NCBI RefSeq assembly: GCF_004354985.1
Contig: NZ_SMSK01000025.1
Span: 1-64,000, forward strand
Length of the DNA: 64,000 bases
Reading direction: 5' to 3'
From: Segetibacter sp. 3557_3
GTDB lineage: Bacteria > Bacteroidota > Bacteroidia > Chitinophagales > Chitinophagaceae
The stretch's first letter is position 1; each line of letters begins with the position of its first letter. Position numbers and translations under genes: made by a program. Below are positions 28,329 through 36,176 of this stretch, piece after piece. The notes below the pieces were generated by a model, which had not been told where the DNA came from, did not search any database, and worked only from the letters and a program-made list of their open reading frames with translations.

Positions 28329-28799
28329 ATGAATACAGTAATTTCTCCCTACTACGGATATCTAAAAACTAAGGCAAAGCGGCTCTGGAACATTAAGAAT
28401 TTTGCCAGGAGTAGGAGTTTAAACATCGAGAAATACGAGTTATTGGGCGCACACCTTATTGCACTGGACCCGGTTAAAAGCAAATTGGTGTATGCAGCCA
28501 GGACGCCGGGCTCTTCATCGTGTTTAATTGTTGACCTGGCAAAATGTGAGCAGTGTATTATTCGAAAGGTATATGGTCCTATAGATGCAGGAGAATTAAA
28601 ATTCAAAAAGGTAAATCTATTTCTTAGAAAGGTATTTCTACAATTAATATATAAGGGTAATTCAGGTAAACTTTCTCTCCTCTTATTTGATAGCCAAACA
28701 GAAGGATGCGTTAACCTTGAACAACTTGAAGTTAAAGCAAAACATTGGCAACGGCTGGTGTCCAGCGCGCTGCCTGTTCAAATTCAGGATCGGGCATAA
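28329..28799 (+). CDS. Hypothetical protein, 156 aa
   Basis: The coding frame starts at ATG 28329 after an AT-rich leader (CACAAAATTTTTCTCCT). The protein is basic and soluble, with YELLGAHLIALDPVKSKLVYAARTPGSSSCLIVDLAKCEQCIIRKVYGPI followed by FLRKVFLQLIYKGNSGKLSLLLFDSQTEGC. The alternating hydrophobic strands suggest a compact beta-rich domain. No membrane segment or signal peptide is seen. Function is not recognised. It lies 88 bases before the GreA/B-like gene on the same strand. Confidence 0.6.
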   Translation: MNTVISPYYGYLKTKAKRLWNIKNFARSRSLNIEKYELLGAHLIALDPVKSKLVYAARTPGSSSCLIVDLAKCEQCIIRKVYGPIDAGELKFKKVNLFLRKVFLQLIYKGNSGKLSLLLFDSQTEGCVNLEQLEVKAKHWQRLVSSALPVQIQDRA

Positions 28800-28887
28800 A
28801 TTGAGCTAGTGAGGGTTTCCATTTTGCAATTAGTGTTCGGGAAAATTCTTCATTTCTGATGATTAATCACAATTAATAATACAAACA

Positions 28888-29298
28888 ATGAAACAAACAA
28901 AAGGTGCTATTACCATAGCGCACGATGATTACGAGACATTAAGTGCTTACGTGAAAGGATTAAAGTTTGTTAAGGCATTCGATAAAAGCAATGCGGCCTT
29001 ACTGAATGAAGAGCTAAAGAAGGCTACCCTAGTAAAAAAAGAAGATTTACCGAACGATGTGGTGAGGCTTAATTCGAGGGTCATTATAAAAGAAGGGACT
29101 AAAAGCAAATTGATCGAATTGGTTTTGGTTGTTCCTGAAAAAGCCGACATCAAGGAAAAGAAAGTTTCTGTATTCGCGCCTATCGGAACTGCATTGTTGG
29201 GCTTCAGGCAAGGCGAAAAAGTGAAATGGGATGTGCCCGCCGGAAGTAAAACTTTCACCATTATGAAAGTGGAGAACCAGGAATCCGTCAAACCTTAA
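28888..29298 (+). CDS. GreA/GreB C-terminal-domain (Rnk-like) transcription factor
   Basis: The product is 136 aa. The C-terminal half LPNDVVRLNSRVIIKEG, IELVLVVPEKADIKEKKVSVFAPIGTALLGFRQGEKVKWDVPAG matches the FKBP-like domain of GreA/GreB, especially the 'sxlaPvGtALLGxxxGdxvxW' block. The N-terminal part is a short helical segment (AHDDYETLSAYVKGLKFVKAFDKSNAALLNEELKKA), too short for the coiled-coil finger of real GreA. That places it with Rnk-type or stand-alone GreAB-C proteins that bind RNA polymerase without cleavage-factor activity. A small membrane-protein gene follows after 10 bases. Confidence 0.85.
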   Translation: MKQTKGAITIAHDDYETLSAYVKGLKFVKAFDKSNAALLNEELKKATLVKKEDLPNDVVRLNSRVIIKEGTKSKLIELVLVVPEKADIKEKKVSVFAPIGTALLGFRQGEKVKWDVPAGSKTFTIMKVENQESVKP

Positions 29299-29308
29299 TA
29301 TTTACTTT

Positions 29309-29476
29309 ATGAACTGGTTATTGATTGCTATTCTTGTGCTCCTGGTCATGTCTGTCATCGGCTTGCTTGTTAAACAACTATTCGACAGGCGGAAAGACAG
29401 AAAGATTTTTGATGAGTACCTCGAAAACCAACGGACGTTAAAGTTCCATCAACGCACTAGAAACAGCAGGCACTAA
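29309..29476 (+). CDS. 55-aa single-pass membrane protein
   Basis: ATG 29309 starts MNWLLIAILVLLVMSVIGLLVKQLF followed by a basic tail DRRKDRKIFDEYLENQRTLKFHQRTRN. One N-terminal transmembrane helix and a charged cytosolic tail. It begins 10 bases after the GreA/B-like gene, so the two are probably co-transcribed. No known family. Confidence 0.6.
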   Translation: MNWLLIAILVLLVMSVIGLLVKQLFDRRKDRKIFDEYLENQRTLKFHQRTRNSRH

Positions 29477-30230
29477 GTAGCGCTCTGTTCCACATCGTCA
29501 AAGCTGCTGGTCTTAAAAGGGTCTTATTTCAGATCGTATTCTATGAGGCCGTATAGTTTAGACGGTTATCAAGTTCCTAAACCCATTAGAGTAGTTGCTA
29601 TGGGTGATGCACCATTTACCACCCTTATAATCCGGGTGCTAGGATTTTTGTTTGTGGGCTTGTTTGTTACGACTTATTGGAGAAGCGCCAGCAAGGCAAA
29701 GGTCAACAACGAAATATTGCTTGCTAACTTTTGTGCTGCAAATACGCTTTAACTTGAAGCAAAAGAGTCCATAAACAACCGTTTTCTCGGGATTGATAAA
29801 ATGAATTTCACCTCACTTTATGTCAATTTTACCGGGCGAAAAGAAATGGTTCAGCTCATTGAAATCTCGCAATAAAGGCGGCAACGCCGAGGGCACGGGA
29901 CAATGCTGTTTACGAATAATTAACCGGCAAGGCTGTCCTGGTTGAAAAAGAATAAGTCAACTCGTTATTGAGTTAGCCCTCCCACGCAATAAACCCTTGT
30001 CGCATCTTATACTGTACGGTTATAACGAAGGTATGCAGGCTTGTTCAGCTTAAACAATTTGAGGTGGGCAGCTTTGATTAACGAACATATACAGCAATTA
30101 CTTCGTCGTGAAATGTTCAACGCTAAGTATGCATATTACGTAAGCACGTGCCAGTTTTCTGCAACGACGGGTTCTGCAAACATTAACGGTATGAAATTGG
30201 TTGACACCTGACGGAAACTAAACTATAGTC
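29477..30230. other. Intergenic stretch with one weak frame
   Basis: About 750 bases. A 69-codon plus frame (29543-29752) contains a membrane-like segment (TTLIIRVLGFLFVGLFVTTYW) and may be a remnant of a small membrane protein. The rest, including an AT-rich stretch with several short frames at 29760-29950, shows no clear gene. Confidence 0.3.
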
Positions 30231-31160
30231 ATGAATTTACGATCGGGCCTACTGGTGATGCTTTGTGTTGCTTTAACCGTTTTTTTTTATCTGTATCTGA
30301 ACGCAAGCTCTTTAAAGGATCGTTTTGGCGCGATCTCGGGATCTGCTGAAGGTAACGTGGTACGGGATGGTAGGACTGGACATTCCAACCGCTTTGCAAG
30401 GGCAGTTAGTAGCACTATTGCCATCGAGCGTGCCTGGCAAATGCCTGAAATACTTAAGGAGATTTCCGGCTTGGCCTATGTTGATGAAAACCGGTTTGCT
30501 TGTATACAGGATGAACTGGGTACAATCTTCATTTATAACACTTCTACGGAAATGGTTGAAAAGGAAATTAGATTTGGTGTCGTTGACGATTATGAAGGTA
30601 TTGCAGTTGCCGGTGATGCAGCTTATGTTGTAACGAGCAATGGCAGGATTACGGAAGTGAGTGGTTATCGCGGTGACAAACCGAGTACAAAAATTTATGC
30701 TACAGCTCTCACTGCGAAAGAAAACGTTGAAGGACTTTGTTATGACCCTAAAACCAACAACCTGCTGTTGGCCGTAAAAGACGAGGATCGTCGCAGCAAC
30801 GACTATAAAGGTATCTACGCATTTAATCTTAGCAGCAAGGAGTTTGATGCCAGGCCAGCTTTCACGATCGACCTTAATAGTGAGTTGTTTGCAACGGGTA
30901 GCAAAAAAAAGTCGAAATCCTCTTTTTATCCTTCCGGAATCAGTGTTCACCCTCAAACAGGGGACTTATATATTGTTGATGGGCGAAGACCCCGGCTATT
31001 GGTGCTCGACAGGTCCAACAAAATCAAGTCAGTTACTACGCTAAACGATAAGGCCTTTTCACAACCGGAGGGTATTGCGTTTAATCCTGCGGCAGAACTT
31101 TTTATATCTAATGAAGGCACAAAGCATAGTGGCAACATTTTAAAAGTTAGACTGCAGTAA
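30231..31160 (+). CDS. SdiA-regulated-domain (YjiK-like) beta-propeller protein, membrane anchored
   Basis: The product is 309 aa. An uncleaved-looking N-terminal helix (GLLVMLCVALTVFFYLYL) precedes the domain. WQMPEILKEISGLAYVDENRFACIQDELGTIFIYN, DYEGIAVAGDAAYVVTSNGRITEV, NVEGLCYDPKTNNLLLAVKDE, YPSGISVHPQTGDLYIVDGRRPRLLVLD and PEGIAFNPAAELFISNEG are repeated blades of the SdiA-regulated family. Despite the family name, a role in quorum sensing here is not implied. It is probably a periplasmic binding or scaffold domain. No close partner gene. Confidence 0.8.
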   Translation: MNLRSGLLVMLCVALTVFFYLYLNASSLKDRFGAISGSAEGNVVRDGRTGHSNRFARAVSSTIAIERAWQMPEILKEISGLAYVDENRFACIQDELGTIFIYNTSTEMVEKEIRFGVVDDYEGIAVAGDAAYVVTSNGRITEVSGYRGDKPSTKIYATALTAKENVEGLCYDPKTNNLLLAVKDEDRRSNDYKGIYAFNLSSKEFDARPAFTIDLNSELFATGSKKKSKSSFYPSGISVHPQTGDLYIVDGRRPRLLVLDRSNKIKSVTTLNDKAFSQPEGIAFNPAAELFISNEGTKHSGNILKVRLQ

Positions 31161-31454
31161 AGCGGTCTCTAATTGAAAGTATGTTATAGTTGTGCGGTAT
31201 CTCTGAAGGTGAAGCCGGAGACTTAAGTGAGCCGTTTTGAATGCCGTGTTACTGTTCTCAAGCCGGTCACCAGGCCGGGAGTCGTTAGTTGTATTTTCGC
31301 AAGTTTGTAACGCAGGGTTATATGGCCGAATGTGTAACTTAAAGGTGTGCGGCTTTCCGTTGAAAGCACCTAATCAGTAAACTATGTTTTTCCGCTGCTG
31401 AACTTAGGGCATATTTTTTGGAACAACAACCATTTTACATTCAACCCGATCATC

Positions 31455-31751
31455 ATGGCCGAAAAGCAGAAAAAGTTAGGTATTCACACGGTACCTGTAC
31501 CCATCAAAGGACCAGGGAACGCAATTATGCAGAAGGAAGTTCAATTCGAGGTTACTGAAAGCCAGGACGTGTTGACTGCTGTACCCATGTTGAGTACCGA
31601 TGAAATGGTGATTGCAAACCTCCCGGATGCATTGCACTTTAGAATTGTCGATGGACAGCCGGTGTCTACAAAAGGCCCTCACGACGGAAATTTTCACGTT
31701 ATACAGGATCTCGCTGCCTTGCTAAACTATCAATCCTCCTTAGGCGAATAA
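31455..31751 (+). CDS. Hypothetical protein, 98 aa
   Basis: ATG 31455 starts MAEKQKKLGIHTVPVPIKGPGNAIMQKEV. It is soluble, with no signal peptide and no recognised motif. DEMVIANLPDALHFRIVDGQPVSTKG and HVIQDLAALLNYQ suggest a small mixed fold. The reading frame ends cleanly and codon usage looks like its neighbours. Confidence 0.6.
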   Translation: MAEKQKKLGIHTVPVPIKGPGNAIMQKEVQFEVTESQDVLTAVPMLSTDEMVIANLPDALHFRIVDGQPVSTKGPHDGNFHVIQDLAALLNYQSSLGE

Positions 31752-31845
31752 AGATCGCAAACAGAAGGTTGATGCTTGGGACTAGCCACGGCGCACTCAA
31801 CAACAACAAACTTTTTAACAGAAGGAATGTTGAAAACTGACGAAA

Positions 31846-32163
31846 ATGCTTCTGCTATTTTTCGCCCTACTTGTACAGCAAGCCGCCTTTGCCCAAAAGA
31901 TTAATGGGGTGAGGTTTACGAATGATTACAAAGATGTATATCACCTTGCATTGATTATCTATACCCCTGACGGTAAAATGCAAACAAGGGTCAGTAATCT
32001 TGATCCTGGCCAGGAAAAAATGTATGTCCTGCCACCTGGAACCGAAATATTTGTTGCTGACTGGAAAGCGGAGCAGTATGTTATGCAGGGAAACGACGTC
32101 AAAGTAAACGGTGCTAAACCAACAATCGTTTTGAAAGATAGGGGGAAGTATCCATTCCCCTAA
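31846..32163 (+). CDS. Small exported hypothetical protein, 105 aa
   Basis: A signal peptide (MLLLFFALLVQQAAFAQ) is followed by a short beta-rich domain: VRFTNDYKDVYHLALIIYTPDGKMQTRVSNLDPGQEKMYVLPPGTEIFVADWKAEQYVMQG. The pattern 'LDPGqexxyxLPpGTEIfvAdW' is seen in periplasmic Bacteroidota hypotheticals. It has no catalytic residues of note. Function unknown. Confidence 0.65.
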   Translation: MLLLFFALLVQQAAFAQKINGVRFTNDYKDVYHLALIIYTPDGKMQTRVSNLDPGQEKMYVLPPGTEIFVADWKAEQYVMQGNDVKVNGAKPTIVLKDRGKYPFP

Positions 32164-32318
32164 GCACCCTGAAGGCCAGAATGGAAAACCCTGCCAAAGG
32201 AGGGGAGCCGATCAAAGAGGTGACCATGTAAGGGTATTGTTAATCGATCCTTGTCGTAAACCAACAGGACCTCAATGCAATGGCACACTGTTGGTGTCTA
32301 ACAGATAAAACACAGTTC

Positions 32319-32648
32319 ATGCAAACTCAGCAACCAGATCAAAGCTCAGATGTTAATCCGGAGACCGGGGTAAAGAAATTTAATCTTCAGAGCGAAGACA
32401 TGGCCAATCTCGAAAAGGCCTTGACCGCGGAAGAAGAGGAAGTGCTCAACAGGGGCGAGATTACCAATAATGACGGCTCCGTGATTGAAACCCTGGATAC
32501 CGCCTTTCACGATAAGCCCGGATACATTAGCGATCATAGTCCAGCCGGAAGCAACAGGGCTGAATATTATGAAGCACGATCCGATGGTCAGAGCGACAGC
32601 GATGAGGAACAGGAATACCTTAACAAACAACGGGGAAAGGCAGAATAA
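32319..32648 (+). CDS. Acidic hypothetical protein, 109 aa
   Basis: ATG 32319 (MQTQQPDQSSDVNPETGVKKFNLQSEDM) is preferred to TTG/other start at 32280 because the extra residues look random. The protein is strongly acidic and probably disordered: KALTAEEEEVLNRGEITNNDG, RSDGQSDSDEEQEYLNKQRGKAE. No family recognised. A strong terminator follows at 32789. Confidence 0.55.
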   Translation: MQTQQPDQSSDVNPETGVKKFNLQSEDMANLEKALTAEEEEVLNRGEITNNDGSVIETLDTAFHDKPGYISDHSPAGSNRAEYYEARSDGQSDSDEEQEYLNKQRGKAE

Positions 32649-32788
32649 TCCTTGCCGGTGCCGTTGTTGTTAGCCGTGGCAATTCTTTGTCGAACCTGGC
32701 CGCTACGGCATTGTTAACTGCGGCATTGGTCTCACCAGCGCCTGGCTTAAGCAGGTGTTACTTTCTTTAACTTATTCTTTTTAAGCGC

Positions 32789-32827
32789 ATACAGCTGCAG
32801 GTGACAACACCTGCAGCTGTATTTTTT
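32789..32827. terminator. Intrinsic terminator built on the array palindrome
   Basis: ATACAGCTGCAGGTG (32789-32803), loop ACAA, CACCTGCAGCTGTAT (32808-32822), then five further T. It is a perfect 15-bp stem with a T-run on the plus strand. Its inner 18 bases GCAGGTGACAACACCTGC are exactly the core unit of the array at 62.8-63.7 kb. Confidence 0.9.
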
Positions 32828-33007
32828 CAAAACCTCCGCTCAGCAACTCTAACACTCAATCCACATCATGTGTCTTTAGCCTAGCGATTCAGTTGATCTA
32901 ACTGGATGTACCATGCTTTACCTGCACTTAAAGACTACTCCCAGGGCCGCCGATTCAGCAGCAATGACATCTCATAAAAGTCACTGAAGTAAATGGGATC
33001 CATCCCA

Positions 33008-34126
33008 TCAAATCGTGATCACACGGTCCCTTGCCGCCATCCTCCATATTGACGCTGCTTCGTGATCTTCAATGATATTGGCCCGGTCGTATAATGCACA
33101 GGTTGGACAGATGTGAAAAGGTACCCCGTACAAAACATCGCCGACATTACGGTTGTGGCCAGCTGGTAGTGCCAGGACAAGGTGTTCTTCGCTATGACTG
33201 ATGAACTTTGCGTTCGGTTCATTGATGAACCAAACCCGCCGGTCAATTGGGTTTTCTGAGGCTATTGATTTATGACCCAGGTCAACGCAAACAGTGGTGT
33301 CATCGATAAGCGAGATGATCCTGCTCACTACCAGTGCAGCAGGTTTAAACTTCATATCCGGATAAAGGTTGGCGTACCCATTATCCCAATAAACAAAGGT
33401 GCCCGGACTCGTTTGTATATTCTGCCTTGTTGCATGCGCCGGGTAAGTTGGAGAACCACCCATAACAATAACCGGATCGTTCCCCATGGTAGTTCTGAAA
33501 TGCTGTTGCAACGCTTCCACTTTTTGAAATGCTTCACCGGATCTTTGTTGGCGTACTTGTAAGTCAGCATCTACAATATGCCCATCATATGCATGGATGC
33601 CGATGATGTTCAGTCCGGCTAAAGACCGGCTTACTTCAAGCAGTTCCATAGCCTGCGCCAGTTGAGCCCCTGTTCGGTTCATACCCACATTAAGGTCAAT
33701 CAGGGCAGTTATTGTTACCCCTTCTTTCTCTGCGCTCGGGGCCATCTTCGTTGCATTGGGTATGCTGTCTACGAGGCAAGAGAAAGTGGTACCGGGAAAT
33801 GTGGTAATCAGCTCAATAAACCGTTTCAGCTTGGGACCGACAGGCTGGTATGCAAGGAGCACATCAGTCGCATTGCAGCTGGCGAGCATTTCAGCTTCTG
33901 GTATCGTGGCACATTTAAACCTGGAAATACCTGCTTTCATCATAAGCCCTGTAACTTCCGCCGACTTATGTGTTTTTGCATGTGGACGAAGTCGGGCGGG
34001 GTCGCCCACCATTTCCAGAGCTACCTGGATGTTCTCGTTTACACGTTCCGGATAAATCACCAGGGCAGGGGTGTCAATGTCTTCGATGTTGTCGATCAGG
34101 TACCAGGAATTGTTGTCTGGATTCAT
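33008..34126 (-). CDS. D-threonine aldolase/D-serine dehydratase-like PLP enzyme
   Basis: About 372 aa from ATG 34124-34126 (MNPDNNSWYLIDNIEDIDTPALVIYPERV); a longer start lies over the promoter. The fold-III (alanine-racemase type) PLP lysine is in LRPHAKTHKS. DLNVGMNRTG, GIHAYDGHI, VIVMGGSPTYPAH and YWDNGYANLYPD are typical for the DSD1/D-TA group. The metal-binding pair of that group, H and C, is seen in VPFHICPTCALYD. Such enzymes cleave D-threonine to glycine and acetaldehyde or dehydrate D-serine. Cytosolic; no operon partner. Confidence 0.85.
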   Translation of the reverse strand: MNPDNNSWYLIDNIEDIDTPALVIYPERVNENIQVALEMVGDPARLRPHAKTHKSAEVTGLMMKAGISRFKCATIPEAEMLASCNATDVLLAYQPVGPKLKRFIELITTFPGTTFSCLVDSIPNATKMAPSAEKEGVTITALIDLNVGMNRTGAQLAQAMELLEVSRSLAGLNIIGIHAYDGHIVDADLQVRQQRSGEAFQKVEALQQHFRTTMGNDPVIVMGGSPTYPAHATRQNIQTSPGTFVYWDNGYANLYPDMKFKPAALVVSRIISLIDDTTVCVDLGHKSIASENPIDRRVWFINEPNAKFISHSEEHLVLALPAGHNRNVGDVLYGVPFHICPTCALYDRANIIEDHEAASIWRMAARDRVITI

Positions 34127-34197
34127 CTGTGAAAAATTATAGGCAATAAATGGGTGAATTCGATTAAGTAGTATGTGCGAACAGCATACACGTGAGC

Positions 34198-34205
34198 CAA
34201 AGGTA
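34198..34205 (-). promoter_or_regulatory. Likely -7 promoter box of the D-TA gene
   Basis: The minus strand reads TACCTTTG, an exact match to the Bacteroidota TAnnTTTG box, about 72 bases upstream of the start at 34126. No clean -33 TTG could be placed. Confidence 0.4.
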
Positions 34206-34439
34206 ATTGTTGTGGGCACTTGAAATATGAGGTCACCGGGGTAGCGGGATGTTGACCATGAAGTTCCTGGTTAAACATTTTAGCCGATAAGCCCACTACA
34301 GCTCTTCAAAAAAATCACCAATTAGGGTTTCACTGCCGTATATTGCCGCTTCCCATTATTACTCTCGTTATTTTGAGTTTGTGCCCTAGTAAAACAATAA
34401 TTTTCTCACAACATCGTTAACGGGGCTTAAGTATTCATT

Positions 34440-34952
34440 ATGTCAACCATACTGGCGGAAGTAGAAGTCGCCGAATTAAAATCAATGACCCCTGCTTATG
34501 AACTTGTTCAGGCAAGTTCATGGAAACGGTTTGCCAATTACGTGGTTGACCTAGTGTTTTTGTACATGATCATGTTTTTTTGGGGAGTTATTATAGCGCT
34601 TGCCTCACCGGAAGTACTTGAATCGATTGATGAAAGTGAAAATGTATTTGGCAGCTTTGCTGATCGTATTATCGGCTTATTGGTTTATGGTCTTGTGATG
34701 AGCCTTATTGAAGCAATCTTCCAGGGAAAGTCAATTGGAAAATTCATTACCGGAACAAAGGCCGTAAATGCAAACGGTTCAACGATTTCGTTTGGCAAGG
34801 CATTCGCCCGTGGATTTTCGCGCGCGGTACCATTCAATGCTTTCAGCGCATTAGGAAACCCATGTTATCCCTGGCACGACAAGTGGACGGACACCTACGT
34901 GATAGATGAGAAGGCAACGCGCAGGCACAACGAAATGCTCCGTAGTAATTAG
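34440..34952 (+). CDS. RDD-family membrane protein
   Basis: The product is 170 aa. SSWKRFANYVVDLVFLYMIMFFWGVIIAL carries the R...D pattern of RDD proteins; a second hydrophobic stretch (IIGLLVYGLVMSLIEAIFQGKSIGKFITGTKAV) ends in the typical GxSxGKxxxGxxxV motif; and GKAFARGFSRAVPFNAFSAL is the third conserved block. Members are thought to transport ions or small solutes, but no specific role is set. It ends in a predicted terminator at 35019. Confidence 0.9.
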   Translation: MSTILAEVEVAELKSMTPAYELVQASSWKRFANYVVDLVFLYMIMFFWGVIIALASPEVLESIDESENVFGSFADRIIGLLVYGLVMSLIEAIFQGKSIGKFITGTKAVNANGSTISFGKAFARGFSRAVPFNAFSALGNPCYPWHDKWTDTYVIDEKATRRHNEMLRSN

Positions 34953-35018
34953 CGGCTTTGGCCTGGATTACTGCCAATAACAAGCAAGCTCGCCCACCCG
35001 TGAAGTAATATATTGCTA

Positions 35019-35049
35019 CAAATGCAAGTCAGCTGTTGGCTTGCATTTG
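35019..35049 (+). terminator. Intrinsic terminator after RDD gene
   Basis: CAAATGCAAG (35019-35028) and CTTGCATTTG (35040-35049) form a perfect 10-bp stem followed by TTGTTT. Confidence 0.65.
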
Positions 35050-35076
35050 TTGTTTACAGGATATCGCCAACATAAA

Positions 35077-35107
35077 CCCTTAGCCCGGTTGAACACCGGG
35101 CTAAGGG
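35077..35107. repeat. Perfect 12-bp hairpin
   Basis: CCCTTAGCCCGG (35077-35088), loop TTGAACA, CCGGGCTAAGGG (35096-35107). There is no T-run, so it may be a second, rho-aided stop or another structured element. Confidence 0.5.
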
Positions 35108-35808
35108 CCAGAGGGTATTGTGAGCTTGTTTGGTGTAATCATTAATAACGTCCATCTAAATGTATTGCCTAAACGCTGAAACTTCTCATAGCCTTCCAAC
35201 GTAATATTCTCTTGTAAATACTTATAGCAACGACACCATCGCTAAAGCTATTCGCTCCTGAAGTAAGTCGATTGGGGGTGTCAGCGATGGTATCTGTTCT
35301 GTTTACTAGGGATACAATCCCCGGGCTTATAGCTAACACCTCAACCCATACCAACAACTGCTCATCCTCCCCCGGATTTAGACTTTCCAGGTGCATGTAC
35401 CGGCTAATCATGGCATCACAAAACGTAGCACCTTAACGCTTCACATAAATATGTGATTGACGCTAGCGACAATACCATCTAATTTAGTATTCATAACAAA
35501 CCTTAATGCCCCATTAATCAAAAACGTTTGGCGCACGAGCGGCAATCAGCATCTTGGATATCGTGTAGCTAGGTTTGTAGTGTACCGGACTGAAGTAAGT
35601 CTTATAAGCATTGCTTCCCGACCGTTAGGCCGTCGAACGAACGCTTCAAAAACCTATAAGGCCGTGAAGAACAAATCAGGTTAGGTGCAACTGGCATAGA
35701 CGGCACCACTGGGTTTTCAAAAGGTAGTTCCGTAGGAAGGCTTCCTTCGTAACGCGAAGTCTTGCACCTTGTACAACCAGTAAAATCGGGATCGGAGGTT
35801 CCGGCGTA
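35108..35808. other. Gap before the protease locus
   Basis: About 700 bases. Frames at 35169-35411 (minus) and 35457-35684 (plus) have no recognisable features. Nothing else is seen. Confidence 0.35.
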
Positions 35809-36126
35809 ATGAAGATACATTTTCAAACCAATGGGGGATTTGCTTACCTGCCCGGGATGAGCAAACCATTTACAATAGATACCACCAACGAAAATGCTGA
35901 AGCCGCCGATCAGCTGGAAAACCTTGTACAAGAAGCGCGGTTTTTTGAACTACCAACACACAGCAGCACGCTAAGCAAAGGTGCCGCCGATTTTATAACT
36001 TATACCGTCACTGTTGAAGATGGGCCGCGTGCGCATACGATAACCGCGACAGACCCTGTTGGTGACGAGAAGCTACATCAGCTGATCGCCAGGCTCCGTA
36101 ACCTGGCTCGTTCAGCACCTCACTGA
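35809..36126 (+). CDS. Emfourin-like inhibitor of M4 metalloprotease
   Basis: The product is 105 aa. MKIHFQTNGGFAYLPGMSKPFTIDT, then ADQLENLVQEARFFELP, ADFITYTVTVEDGPRAHTITATD and EKLHQLIARLRNLAR match the layout of emfourin: 'MkixfxxsGGFaGi', 'LxxLvexAdFFxLP', 'D.fxYxltVedgxrxHtv'. In Serratia the emfourin gene precedes protealysin and the protein inhibits it. Here the gene stands 50 bases upstream of a protealysin-type M4 gene in the same direction, which supports the call strongly. No signal peptide, like its target. Confidence 0.85.
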   Translation: MKIHFQTNGGFAYLPGMSKPFTIDTTNENAEAADQLENLVQEARFFELPTHSSTLSKGAADFITYTVTVEDGPRAHTITATDPVGDEKLHQLIARLRNLARSAPH

Positions 36127-36176
36127 CCCTCACTCTTGGCAACCATTCTAATCTTTTAATATTTAATGAGAAAGCA

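Noticed and set aside
33662-34132. 156-aa plus-strand frame opposite the D-TA enzyme
   Set aside because: It is antisense to a gene with clear catalytic motifs and has no features of its own.
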